The notes beneath the pieces are model-generated. The model saw nothing but the letters and a program-made list of their open reading frames with translations, was not told the origin of the DNA and searched no databases. This document shows positions 1 through 7,236 of a stretch of DNA of 64,000 nt, one piece after another (position 1 is the first letter of the stretch; every line of letters starts with the position of its first letter). Both the position numbers and the translations under genes were made by a program. This stretch comes from Burkholderia sp. Bp9143 (lineage in GTDB: Bacteria > Pseudomonadota > Gammaproteobacteria > Burkholderiales > Burkholderiaceae): NCBI RefSeq assembly GCF_003853645.1, contig NZ_QTPO01000049.1:1-64000 (forward strand). Direction: 5' to 3'.

Positions 1-37
1 GCGGCCAGTCAGCAATCCTGACTCCAGAAAGACAAAA

Positions 38-61
38 CCCCACGCTTCGAAAAACGTGGGG
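38..61 (-). terminator. Intrinsic terminator for the CAP lipoprotein gene
   Basis: CCCCACG at 38-44 pairs with CGTGGGG at 55-61. Read on the minus strand the stem is followed by TTTTGT. It lies just downstream of the stop codon of the minus-strand gene at 119-1132. Confidence 0.7.
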
Positions 62-77
62 TTCGTCAGCAGTCTGA

Positions 78-100
78 AGCGCCCAGTTGGGCGCTTTTTT
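78..100 (+). terminator. Plus-strand intrinsic terminator
   Basis: AGCGCCC and GGGCGCT form a 7-bp stem followed by a run of T at 95-100. It would end a plus-strand transcript entering from the left of the window; the gene it serves is not visible. Confidence 0.7.
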
Positions 101-118
101 GTATGGACCGGTTGGTAC

Positions 119-1132
119 TTAGCTGCCGGTCGTGAAGCTGAAGTTGCGAGAGAAGGCCGTGCCATTGACCGTACCATTAAGCGTGACGCTGTATGTCGTG
201 TTCGGAGACAAAGGCGACGTCGGATAGGCCGCTGCTTGGTAGGTTCCCAACTCTTTGTTCGGATCGGTGCTGGCGTTTAGCACTTGAACGGCAACAGCGC
301 CGGACGGCCCGGTTACAGATGCTGATTGCAACACTACCGCATCAGTCAGATTGCCCATCACTGCGATCGGCGTACCCCACCCGGAAGCGGAAATATTCGG
401 CGGCATCGGGATTTCACTCGCCGCTTTGTACGGAACACCCGTAACACCTTCACACGGGAAAGTCGCTGGCGAATTCGCGATCTTCTGCATTTGGGTATTC
501 AGGAGACTGAGCGACATCCAAGAGTTCGTGAACTGAAAACCGCCGCTTGAGGTCTGCGTTTCGCCCTCGCCGACCCCGACGGTATCCACTGGAAATGCAG
601 CTACATCCGAGTGATAAACGCCGGCGAGCAGCGAGTACACTGCCTGCTGACCGAATTGCGTTGCGGTGAAGTTGCCAGTCCCCGTCGCAACTCCAACGCT
701 AACGCCAATTCCGGTTGCACTGCTCGGGAAGCCTGCTGCGACCGCCCGATCGATGTAACTGGCACCGGTATAGCCTTGGCTTCCTGAGACTTCGGTATCG
801 ACCACTGCATTGTTCAGGCCCATGTACTTCGCGTGATTCTGCGCGGCCTGGTCAAGCACGGTGTTCTGTTTGAGAGCCGGGAAGCCGCATTGCGTGCGGT
901 ACTGGTTCAGCAGATTGAACGCGGCGAGCTGCGCGCTGCCTTGCGCATACTGCGGCGAATCGAGTGTCCCCGTAACGGCGACCGGCGTCGATCCGCCGCC
1001 CGATGTGCCGGACCCGCTGCCGGTCGAGCCCGTGGAGCTACTGCCGCCGTCACCGCCACCACCGCAGGCTGCGAGCGCCAGAAGTGCCGCGATCGAAAGG
1101 GCCGAAAGGGAGGTGGTCTTGATTTTCTTCAT
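119..1132 (-). CDS. CAP-domain (SCP/PR1-like) lipoprotein
   Basis: The 337-residue product starts with a lipoprotein signal peptide: positive MKKIKT, a hydrophobic stretch, and a lipobox ending LAACGG at about residue 23. A Gly/Ser-rich linker follows. A CAP-like domain at about residues 60-215 contains FNLLNQYR, an Asn-His-Ala-Lys stretch and a YHS segment. The C-terminal ~90 residues look like an Ig-like beta domain (PNTTYSV, FSFTTGS). Bacterial CAP proteins are secreted, mostly of unknown activity. It is monocistronic, with its own terminator, and faces the left edge, so it is probably cargo rather than backbone. Confidence 0.75.
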   Translation of the reverse strand: MKKIKTTSLSALSIAALLALAACGGGGDGGSSSTGSTGSGSGTSGGGSTPVAVTGTLDSPQYAQGSAQLAAFNLLNQYRTQCGFPALKQNTVLDQAAQNHAKYMGLNNAVVDTEVSGSQGYTGASYIDRAVAAGFPSSATGIGVSVGVATGTGNFTATQFGQQAVYSLLAGVYHSDVAAFPVDTVGVGEGETQTSSGGFQFTNSWMSLSLLNTQMQKIANSPATFPCEGVTGVPYKAASEIPMPPNISASGWGTPIAVMGNLTDAVVLQSASVTGPSGAVAVQVLNASTDPNKELGTYQAAAYPTSPLSPNTTYSVTLNGTVNGTAFSRNFSFTTGS

Positions 1133-1450
1133 TCTGTTCCTCGTTTTGTTGGGCGTGCCCCTTGCACACCCTTAATTTCAACTTATCGACCGCCCGACGA
1201 AGTCAAGTCTGCGCCGCCGATCGTCGATTCTTGGTGCGGCCAGGCCGAGCCAAAAGATCGCCAGTTCCTGATATCGGCCGTTTTGGGTTAGGACTTGAAT
1301 CGCGCGTACGGCGGGCACCATGGAATCCAGTGGCCCGTAGGACTTCGCCCGCCATGGTATCGCCAGACGCTCGAACCAGCATGCCTGTCTTGGCAAAATC
1401 ACCCGCCTTTCGGGGTGCGTCCAGACCGGGTCGGTGCCAAAGTGGTGTCC

Positions 1451-1477
1451 AAGAAAAAGCCCGCCATAAGGGCGGGC
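1451..1477 (-). terminator. Terminator of the regulator operon
   Basis: GCCCGCC at 1459-1465 pairs with GGCGGGC at 1471-1477 around ATAAG. On the minus strand the stem is followed by TTTTTCTT. It lies 15 bp after the stop at 1492 and closes the operon that starts at 4982. It also argues against the ORF lying beneath it at 1178-1495. Confidence 0.85.
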
Positions 1478-1491
1478 ATCAGCCGGATCGG

Positions 1492-1857
1492 TCACCTTCG
1501 TTTGCGGTGTCGCCAGTGGAAGATCCGAAGACCGACAAAGGTCGCGCCGAGAAGTACGGTACTGGCGCGCGGTGCCTGTCCCGCCATCGTCGGAACGAAC
1601 TGGGCGGCCATGTACACGCAGAAAAACGCGACGAACACTTTACCGATCACGGGTCTGGCCAATAACGCGAGCAGACGCGGAGGCTGGCGTTGAACCCACG
1701 CGACATATTCCTCGTTGGTTCGCTCGAGATCGAATCCGCCGGCGCCGCCGCCGCACTGCGCGCGATAGAACTGCTCGTAGCGCTCGAAGCGCCCGTCACC
1801 TCGCCCGGAAAGCCACGCGGCATTGCTTTCGGCCACCAGATAAGCGTAATCGTCCAT
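1492..1857 (-). CDS. Small inner-membrane protein, last gene of the regulator operon
   Basis: This 121-residue protein has a soluble N-terminal half rich in aromatic and charged residues and one or two hydrophobic segments at about residues 68-108 (IGKVFVAFFCVYMAAQFV, then VLLGATFVGL). It ends in a basic HWRHRKRR tail, which suggests a cytoplasmic C terminus. AAGGAG lies 7-8 nt before the ATG. It starts 12 bp after the upstream gene ends and is followed by a strong terminator, so it is the distal gene of the FlhD-FlhC-like operon. I do not recognise a family. Confidence 0.65.
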   Translation of the reverse strand: MDDYAYLVAESNAAWLSGRGDGRFERYEQFYRAQCGGGAGGFDLERTNEEYVAWVQRQPPRLLALLARPVIGKVFVAFFCVYMAAQFVPTMAGQAPRASTVLLGATFVGLRIFHWRHRKRR

Positions 1858-1869
1858 CGCGGAGCTCCT

Positions 1870-2049
1870 TCAGTGCGTGCGATTCGCCGCCCACGGCACC
1901 GCGCCGACCGCATCCCGTATCACCTCACCGGTTGCCTCGGAGAAGTACTGCTCGGTTTCAGGATTCAGCCAACCGAACTCGGCACGGCCGTCCGCACTGA
2001 ACACGACGAGGCCGGCAGGCAGCGTCGGCTCCTGCTCATGACTTTCCAT
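1870..2049 (-). CDS. 59-residue acidic protein, translationally coupled to the FlhDC-like gene
   Basis: I chose the ATG at 2049, which gives a compact acidic protein beginning MESHEQEPTLPAG. Longer in-frame starts would lie inside the upstream gene and add an Arg/Thr-rich out-of-frame-looking extension. The start overlaps the end of the FlhD-FlhC fusion gene by 14 nt and has no good ribosome site of its own, so coupled translation is likely. It contains SADGRAEFGWLNPETEQYF. No family is recognised; it could be a small partner of the regulator. Confidence 0.5.
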   Translation of the reverse strand: MESHEQEPTLPAGLVVFSADGRAEFGWLNPETEQYFSEATGEVIRDAVGAVPWAANRTH

Positions 2050-3238
2050 GGCCGGCCCGTGCACGTGCGTGACGCTTCTTCTCGCCGAGCTGCCGGTTGC
2101 AAGCCGGGCAGTCGAAGCTCTGGTGCATCTCGATCTTGGCGTCGTTGTTGCTGACCACATAATGGGTTCGGCACGAGCGGCACGGGGCAATCGTGAGGCG
2201 CGAGTCGGCCGCCATCGAACGGGTCAGGTTACAGCCGCGGTCTGCTGAAATTTCCGGCTTGCCGCCGAACAGTTGCTGGTAAATATCGTTTGTCGCGATC
2301 AGCGCCTCCGGCGCGTTCCCACCTGCAGCGAGCCCCGCGCGGTACAGCCACGTGTAGAAAGTGGCGTGCAGGCGGTTGTGCGGCGTTTCGACGAACCACG
2401 TCAGCGACGTCGGCACGTTCCCGCAAGGGGAGCTGACGCCGTGCATCTCGAAGTAGCGCTGGCGCATGGCGTTCTGGTTCAGGCGGAACAGGGCCGCAGC
2501 CGTCGACGCCCGGCACCGGTAGGCCATCATCGCGTATGCATAGGTTTCGTTGCGTTCACGCGGCAGGCGCAGCTCGCTCCAACCCGCCTTGCTGGGCAGT
2601 TCCCCGACGCGTATCGGCGAGGTCTCCATGATCAGGTGAGCGACCATTTCGTCGGTCAACGTGCTTGCCGTGAACTGGTACCAGAAGGTCGGCGCATTGA
2701 AACGCCAGCGGAAGAGTGGCAAACCACGCATACGCCCAAGTGCAAGGCGCAGCTTGTAAGTCGGCACCGACACGAGGTAGGCGGCCAGCTCGGTCGTAAT
2801 GCCGAGCAGGGGCGCTGCGAGTACGCTCATGTGGATCACGCTCGTGACGAGGTCCAGGAACATGCGGTTGTGCTGTTGCACGGAGTACGTCGACAGCGCG
2901 TCCAGCTCCGGCAGTTTGCGGCGCAGCTCGTCAACCGCGACGGTGGTCGCGGTCTCGTCGATGAAGCAGCGCCAGTCCTCCACCGTTTGCAGCGTCGGCG
3001 CGACCATCAGGAACGGCGTGTGGAGCAAGTTGCGCAGCGACGACTCGTTGTGCTTGAAGTGGTCGATTTCCTTGCGCTCGACCGCGAGGATCTCGTTAAA
3101 CCGAACATCTTTCTGGAGCAGCCATTTCATGTGGTCGACCAGATCGAAATTCGTGACCTGGATTCGTTCCGTCAGCCATTGAGGCACGTAAAGGCGTTCG
3201 ACGGACCGGTAGGTCTCCCGGGCATTCTTTTTTTCCAT
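2036..3238 (-). CDS. FlhD-FlhC fusion: candidate master activator of the plasmid
   Basis: The 400-residue product has a C-terminal half (about 230-382) that follows FlhC: an N-terminal helical part, the stretch TSLTWFVETPHNRLHATFY matching FlhC's STDWF...NVHAS region, and four zinc-ligand cysteines C353, C356, C377 and C380 (CRSC...CPAC). Residues about 118-205 resemble FlhD: a long helix, LGITTELAAYL, and a FRWRF segment at the place of FlhD's HFRF. Residues 1-110 match nothing I recognise. FlhD and FlhC normally form a hetero-oligomeric activator from two genes; related AcaCD/SetCD regulate IncC and SXT transfer. Here both seem to be in one chain. Its operon promoter carries the plasmid-wide dyad, which suggests autoregulation. 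The FlhC call is fairly secure; the FlhD call is inference. Confidence 0.75.
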   Translation of the reverse strand: MEKKNARETYRSVERLYVPQWLTERIQVTNFDLVDHMKWLLQKDVRFNEILAVERKEIDHFKHNESSLRNLLHTPFLMVAPTLQTVEDWRCFIDETATTVAVDELRRKLPELDALSTYSVQQHNRMFLDLVTSVIHMSVLAAPLLGITTELAAYLVSVPTYKLRLALGRMRGLPLFRWRFNAPTFWYQFTASTLTDEMVAHLIMETSPIRVGELPSKAGWSELRLPRERNETYAYAMMAYRCRASTAAALFRLNQNAMRQRYFEMHGVSSPCGNVPTSLTWFVETPHNRLHATFYTWLYRAGLAAGGNAPEALIATNDIYQQLFGGKPEISADRGCNLTRSMAADSRLTIAPCRSCRTHYVVSNNDAKIEMHQSFDCPACNRQLGEKKRHARARAGHGKS

Positions 3239-3264
3239 TTGTAGTCTTCTCGTTTCCCTGCCAT

Positions 3265-3286
3265 TTCGGGAGCGGCCGCTCCCGAA
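3265..3286. repeat. 22-bp perfect palindrome inside the regulator operon
   Basis: TTCGGGAGCGG is followed directly by its reverse complement, in the 51-bp gap between the coiled-coil gene and the FlhD-FlhC gene. No U-run follows on either strand, so it is not a classical terminator. It could be a binding site or an RNA hairpin that adjusts expression of the downstream regulator. Confidence 0.6.
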
Positions 3287-3289
3287 CCA

Positions 3290-4540
3290 TCATGCCGCGC
3301 GTGTCGCAGCCATCACTTCCCCGTGAAACTTGCCGATCAGGTCGCCGAGCGCCACAAACAGCGGCTGGAAGCGCGCGGGACGGCCGTCCGCGGTCGCCAG
3401 CAACTGCGCGCTGTGGTAGTCCTGAGCGAATGCGCCGAACTTCTCGATCAGCGCCCGAATCTTCTTTTCCAATGCTTCACCAGCCTCGAGCGCCGCTTTT
3501 TGCTGCTGAAGTTCGCCTTCGAGCGCCTGCTTTTCCGCCTGAATGGATTCGAGACTGGCGCGGGCTTCCTTTACTTCAGCGAGCTTGGTTGCGAGCGCAT
3601 CTTCGAGATTCGTGAATTCGTCAGGAACCGTGGGGACCGGGACCTGTTCCTTCAACGGATTGGCCTTCAGGTGGGCAAGATCGTGTGTGATCTGCTTGAC
3701 TTCATGCTCCCGCTTCGCCAGTTCGTGTTGCAGCGTGCTGACCTGCCTGCTCACGTTTGCCAACTCGACGGAGGTGGCTTGCGAGCTCTCGCGCTCGCGG
3801 GCCTGCTCTTGCCGCGTTCGATCAAGTTCCGCCGCAAGGCGATCGATTTCCGCCTGGGCGTCATCAAGCCGGCCGACGGTATTCGCGAGGTCGGTCGTGA
3901 CCATTTCAACCTGATTGGCCTTCTCGGCGAGCTTGTCCTGGTAGTTCGCGATCAGCTGCTCGACTTGTCGCTTGCTCAGGTTCGGGTTCTCGCTTTTGGC
4001 GTCGATGACCATATCGACCACCTCGTTGCCAATGTCGTTACCGACCAGCAGCGCCATGTCGCTGTGCGAGAGGATCTCGACGGCGCGCATGTTGTTCGCG
4101 AACTTCTCGTAACAGCGGATGTACAGCCGAACCGACGACTTCGACTTGCGAAACACCTTCGTCAGATAGTCGTAAACGAGTTCCTTCGCGCGGTTGCGCA
4201 CGGCGACAGTGTCACCTTTGTGCGTCACCTCATGACCCACAACGCCCGTGAGAATGTGCACGAAGTTGCCGCCGATCCGCATGTGCTCAAGCAGGATCTT
4301 GCGTGTCGAGTGCGCGACTTCCTCGCTTTCCTCGATGATCGTGCGGATCAGCGAGTCGGGCAGGCCGGCGAACATGTCGCGTGCGGCGGTGCCGAGCTCG
4401 AGCTGGGTCGGAATGTGGGCGAAGTTCGCTGTCAGATCGGCACTCGATTCGACGTCGTCGGCAGGAGTGCGGCCGCCTTCAGGAACGGTCGGGTTGAAAT
4501 CGTCGTCGGACTGGATGGGTTTGGGCAGATTCTTGGACAC
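3290..4540 (-). CDS. KfrA-like protein: N-terminal DNA-binding-type domain plus long coiled coil
   Basis: The GTG at 4540 gives 416 residues beginning VSKNLPKPIQ, which aligns with the start of the upstream paralogue (MSNLPSKKP); an ATG 30 nt earlier would read into that gene. Residues about 40-165 are the domain shared with the paralogue and end in RLYIRCYEKFANN. Residues about 200-360 are heptad-rich coiled coil (DDAQAEIDRLAAELDRTRQE). The C terminus is globular. A small N-terminal DNA-binding domain followed by an alanine/glutamate-rich coil is the layout of plasmid KfrA proteins, which bind their own promoter and aid maintenance. No clear sequence match to KfrA can be claimed. Confidence 0.6.
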   Translation of the reverse strand: MSKNLPKPIQSDDDFNPTVPEGGRTPADDVESSADLTANFAHIPTQLELGTAARDMFAGLPDSLIRTIIEESEEVAHSTRKILLEHMRIGGNFVHILTGVVGHEVTHKGDTVAVRNRAKELVYDYLTKVFRKSKSSVRLYIRCYEKFANNMRAVEILSHSDMALLVGNDIGNEVVDMVIDAKSENPNLSKRQVEQLIANYQDKLAEKANQVEMVTTDLANTVGRLDDAQAEIDRLAAELDRTRQEQARERESSQATSVELANVSRQVSTLQHELAKREHEVKQITHDLAHLKANPLKEQVPVPTVPDEFTNLEDALATKLAEVKEARASLESIQAEKQALEGELQQQKAALEAGEALEKKIRALIEKFGAFAQDYHSAQLLATADGRPARFQPLFVALGDLIGKFHGEVMAATRAA

Positions 4541-4544
4541 GTGT

Positions 4545-4982
4545 TCACCCCAATGCGATGTTGCTCGCAAACTTCTCGTAGCAGCGGATATAGAGCCGAA
4601 TGGTAGCGTTCGGCTTGTGGAATTCCCTCGTCAGAAAGTCGTAGGCAACTTTCCGCGCGCTTTCGCGCGTCGCTGGGGTATTGCCATGTTGGGCCACGTA
4701 ACCATTGACGATGGCATCACGGATGGCGGAGAAGTGATAGCCGATGCGCAGGTACTCCTGCAGCTTGCTGCCTAGAATCGACGCCACTTCCTCGCTATGA
4801 CGGATTACGCCGTTGAGGATATCGGTGGAGAGACTCGCCAAAGACGGGCCGGCGGCCTCTTGCTGTTCGCGCTGTACAGCGGCGTCACGACCCGATCGGA
4901 GGTCGAGGGGACTGCGCGCGTCGTCTCGGGGCGATGCAAATGCCTCGTCGAGGCGGGGTTTCTTGGACGGAAGGTTGGACAC
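4545..4982 (-). CDS. Short paralogue of the downstream coiled-coil protein (DNA-binding-type domain only)
   Basis: This 145-residue protein starts at GTG 4982 with GGAGAGG upstream. It matches the N-terminal ~165 residues of the next gene in order and spacing: NLPSKKP, an LxxLSxDxxxxIIxHSEEVA-type segment, IGYHFSAI, ARKVAYDFLTREF and RLYIRCYEKFASN. It then stops at the point where the neighbour continues into its coiled coil. It is first in the operon, only 4 nt before the downstream GTG. It could be a mixed-oligomer partner or dominant-negative modulator of the long form, or a duplicate truncated at the shared motif. Confidence 0.65.
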   Translation of the reverse strand: MSNLPSKKPRLDEAFASPRDDARSPLDLRSGRDAAVQREQQEAAGPSLASLSTDILNGVIRHSEEVASILGSKLQEYLRIGYHFSAIRDAIVNGYVAQHGNTPATRESARKVAYDFLTREFHKPNATIRLYIRCYEKFASNIALG

Positions 4983-5083
4983 GTTTCCTCTCCGAAATGT
5001 CCGGTTGGGGCCATTGCCCGCGCAGGTCGGATTCCTCGGCTGCGCGTCAATGGCGACAAGTAGTTGGGGCGGGTGGCGAACCC

Positions 5084-5142
5084 AGCATACGCCGCGTTTT
5101 CACGTGGTCCCGGCGAAAAGCTGCACGAAACCACCCCGCTTT
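5084..5142 (-). promoter_or_regulatory. Dyad-type promoter of the FlhD-FlhC operon
   Basis: On the minus strand AAAGC starts at 5142 and the TTTC edge ends at 5116, a 27-bp dyad. The hexamer TATGCT starts exactly 27 nt further on (5089-5084). No good -35 is visible. The architecture is the same as at the other operons, so the regulator operon probably controls itself. Confidence 0.6.
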
Positions 5143-5212
5143 TAAACGGACTCGAATTGTTACGGATTATGAATTTGTCGGCAGAATTGACCGAAACATT
5201 AGGAGGATTCCC

Positions 5213-5908
5213 TCAGGTAGGTAAAGATTGCTGAACTTTGCGGCGATGGATTTCGATAGCCGCCCCCGTGGGATCGTCAACGCTGAGTCGGCGAATGGCG
5301 TCATGGGCAAGCTGGACCTTGATTGAAGGCCGGCCGGACAGCGCGTGGCGATTCTTCTTTTCGCGCAGCCAGTGACCCAGGTCCTGCGCACGAATGAGAT
5401 CGATGGGCAGCGCCGGCGACAGCGTGCAGACGTCGCTAGAAAACACGCCGACACCGTGAACGTCCCACATAGCGGGCAGCATGCCGCGCAGGAACGCAAC
5501 CTTTGACCGGTTCTGGTTCAGCGGCGAGCGCCGTTCCTCGAGCCTGCCGCCGGGCAGATGGCACAACAACTTGGTCGCGTCGCTGCCCGGTGCGATGCGA
5601 GCGGCCCAGTGTTTAGTTTCCACTACGAAAATTCCGAATGGCGCGATAACGAGATGGTCGACCTCAGCGGTCGGAAAGTCCGTACCCGGCGCGTGATTCA
5701 GCAGCAGCGCCGTCGGATGCACGTAGTAGTCGTCGCCGCAGAGCCACGCGAGCACGCGTTCGAGTTCCGTGCGCACGCGCGCTTCGCCGGCGTCGCCCGA
5801 TGCGTGGCTGCGCGACACGGGCGGCTTGCTCGGTTGAGTGGGACGCCGCTTGCGAAACGCCATGTAGAGCGAGCCGCCGATGAACGCGAAGATCAGAATG
5901 GAAGACAT
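5213..5908 (-). CDS. NERD-domain membrane-anchored protein
   Basis: The 231-residue product has an N-terminal membrane segment (residues 2-18), a basic linker, and a NERD (nuclease-related) domain at about 40-165. Typical NERD features are GEARVRTEL, the AEVDHLVIAPFGIFVVETKHW core with its Asp/Glu/Lys nuclease-like residues, and NQNRSKVAFLRGML. NERD proteins are thought to process DNA, but few have been tested. It is transcribed alone on the minus strand, divergent from the ssb operon; dyad elements lie between them. No terminator was noticed after its stop. Confidence 0.8.
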   Translation of the reverse strand: MSSILIFAFIGGSLYMAFRKRRPTQPSKPPVSRSHASGDAGEARVRTELERVLAWLCGDDYYVHPTALLLNHAPGTDFPTAEVDHLVIAPFGIFVVETKHWAARIAPGSDATKLLCHLPGGRLEERRSPLNQNRSKVAFLRGMLPAMWDVHGVGVFSSDVCTLSPALPIDLIRAQDLGHWLREKKNRHALSGRPSIKVQLAHDAIRRLSVDDPTGAAIEIHRRKVQQSLPT

Positions 5909-5982
5909 TGATGAGCGCCTTGAAGTGAAGTGACGCTTTCAGTCTGCCGCGCGATTTGCGAAGTCAAGTCCGCGGAACCGGC

Positions 5983-6035
5983 AAAAGCTATACGATTTTC
6001 TGGAGCTTTCCGGGTTAGGCCCGTCAACCGGTTGA
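5983..6035 (+). repeat. 62-bp plasmid repeat, copy 1 (dyad plus TCAACCGGTTGA)
   Basis: AAAAGC at 5983-5988 is followed by TATACG, a T-rich spacer and GAGCTTTC ending at 6010, then about 14 bp later the palindrome TCAACCGGTTGA at 6024-6035. The same arrangement occurs at 22183, 38942 and 49849, each 69-187 bp upstream of an operon promoter. The role is unknown: operator, silencer or ParB-type site are all possible. Confidence 0.7.
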
Positions 6036-6052
6036 AGTGGACGCGCTCCGCC

Positions 6053-6111
6053 AAAGCTGTACGCGATTGCCGATCATTCGGGCGACCCGCCGCGTACGAA
6101 GCCGATACGCT
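6053..6111 (+). promoter_or_regulatory. Dyad-type promoter of the ssb-primase operon
   Basis: AAAGC at 6053-6057 is followed by ATTC ending at 6079, a 27-bp dyad with one mismatch. TACGCT starts at 6106, 27 nt after it. A GCGT...ACGC hairpin followed by ATCGA (from about 6123) is hairpin A of the leader family. The 428-bp gap between the NERD gene and 6337 holds this promoter, the 62-bp repeat and the leader, and nothing coding that I can support. Confidence 0.6.
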
Positions 6112-6336
6112 AGGCCTATTACGCGTTTCCCCGACGCATCGACCTTCCGGACCTAACGGTCTCGACTCTTGCGGCCTGCCCGCATCCTTTCCTGATCGAC
6201 GCCGAGCATTTTCGTGCGCGGGCCCGACGGCCGCGGACGAAAGCGCTTCGCGCCGATTTCCTTGCTCGCCTCGAGCATCGAAACCGCCGGACGTTGTCCG
6301 GACATCCTTCTGTAAATAACCTTTCTGGAGAGAGAG

Positions 6337-6663
6337 ATGTTGACGCTACTGTTCAAGGGCGCATTCAAATCGCCGTTCAAGTTGCTGGCGCTTTGCCTGG
6401 TGCTGTATATCGCGACCATGTCGTTCTTCGTCGCCGGCATTGTGATGCTGGTCGTTGCCCATTGGGCGAAGACGGAATTCGACAAACGTCGCCGCGCGGC
6501 GCAAACGCCTGAACCTGCCGAACGTCCGGCTGGGTCGGACGCTGCTCAACAGTTGCATCGCTCCGCAAAAGTACCTGCGGCGAACGACGCGACCGAATCG
6601 ACACCGAAGCGGCAGTACGCGAAATCGGCTGTCGTCATTCCCATCAAGACGGGCACCAAGTAA
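6337..6663 (+). CDS. Small membrane protein, first gene of the ssb operon
   Basis: The 108-residue product has a strongly hydrophobic stretch at about residues 13-42 (LLALCLVLYIATMSFFVAGIV continued), probably one or two membrane spans. A basic, Ala/Pro-rich cytoplasmic tail of about 60 residues follows. GGAGAGAGAG lies just before the ATG. It precedes a DNA-maintenance operon but no family is recognised. The Arg-rich tail after the membrane segment fits an inner-membrane anchor with a cytoplasmic C terminus. Confidence 0.6.
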   Translation: MLTLLFKGAFKSPFKLLALCLVLYIATMSFFVAGIVMLVVAHWAKTEFDKRRRAAQTPEPAERPAGSDAAQQLHRSAKVPAANDATESTPKRQYAKSAVVIPIKTGTK

Positions 6664-6726
6664 GTAAGGCGCCTGCCATCCCGTTGACCGTGCGAAGCAA
6701 TTCGCGCGGCCAACGCCTCACCCCCG

Positions 6727-6786
6727 CCGGGAACCCCGTTCCCGGTTTCCGGAGATGAGGTTGCCCGGCACGACCGGAGCATTCTC
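6727..6786 (+). promoter_or_regulatory. Leader hairpin before the 6787 gene
   Basis: CCGGGAA and TTCCCGG (6727-6745) form a 7-bp hairpin like hairpin C of the leader family. GATGAG downstream can pair with CTCATG at the start codon and enclose the GGAG ribosome site. It is a weaker family member than those at 23746 or 30212. Confidence 0.4.
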
Positions 6787-7236
6787 ATGGAACCGCATGT
6801 GGCTGCCTGGCAGCTCGACATGTTCGGCGACGCATCGCCGATCGTTATCCCCCCACCGAAACCCGACCCGCTTCCCGACCCATCCCAGTGGACACCTCAC
6901 GTTCGCGAGCAGCTCGCCGAAGCGGTGTTCTTCCTCGCAGTCGACAGCCGCCACGGTGACAGCGTGCCGGAAGCGCTGATGGATTGTGCGGAGATCCTCC
7001 GGGATCGACTGTGCAATCGTCCGGTTGACAAGGCCGACTACTACGCGACGCTCGGATGGATCATGGAACTCTGGTCCGGTGCGATCCCGTATCCGCTCGT
7101 CTGTTCGCTCGGCCGGATTCGGTCGCGCTCGATGCAGGACGTGATCCGAGATAACCCGTTGCTCAACTTCGACTACATGCGGCTTAACCGCAGGTGTAGC
7201 GGGCAACTGTCCCTGGAGGCGCAATGGCAAGCGTAG
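6787..7236 (+). CDS. Conserved-looking plasmid protein of unknown function
   Basis: The 149-residue product is soluble, with a Pro-rich N-terminal linker (about residues 20-35) and a mainly helical remainder (VREQLAEAVFFLAVDSRHGDS, YYATLGWIMELWSG). It overlaps the next gene by 13 nt, so the two are co-translated. I recognise no family. Its place between a membrane protein and the KfrB-like/SSB genes suggests a DNA-maintenance role, but nothing in the sequence shows it. Confidence 0.6.
   Translation: MEPHVAAWQLDMFGDASPIVIPPPKPDPLPDPSQWTPHVREQLAEAVFFLAVDSRHGDSVPEALMDCAEILRDRLCNRPVDKADYYATLGWIMELWSGAIPYPLVCSLGRIRSRSMQDVIRDNPLLNFDYMRLNRRCSGQLSLEAQWQA

Noticed and set aside
1178..1495. 105-residue ORF on the minus strand overlapping the previous stop
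   Set aside because: It runs through the strong terminator at 1451-1477, has a GTG start without ribosome site and unlike codon use; it is a shadow.
2036..3238. Possibility that the 400-residue protein is a replication initiator
   Set aside because: No winged-helix Rep or relaxase motif; the Cys pattern and TSLTWF...NRLHATF region fit FlhC.
3323..4606. 427-residue ORF on the plus strand
   Set aside because: Antisense to the coiled-coil gene; its Leu/Arg/Val-rich composition mirrors that gene.
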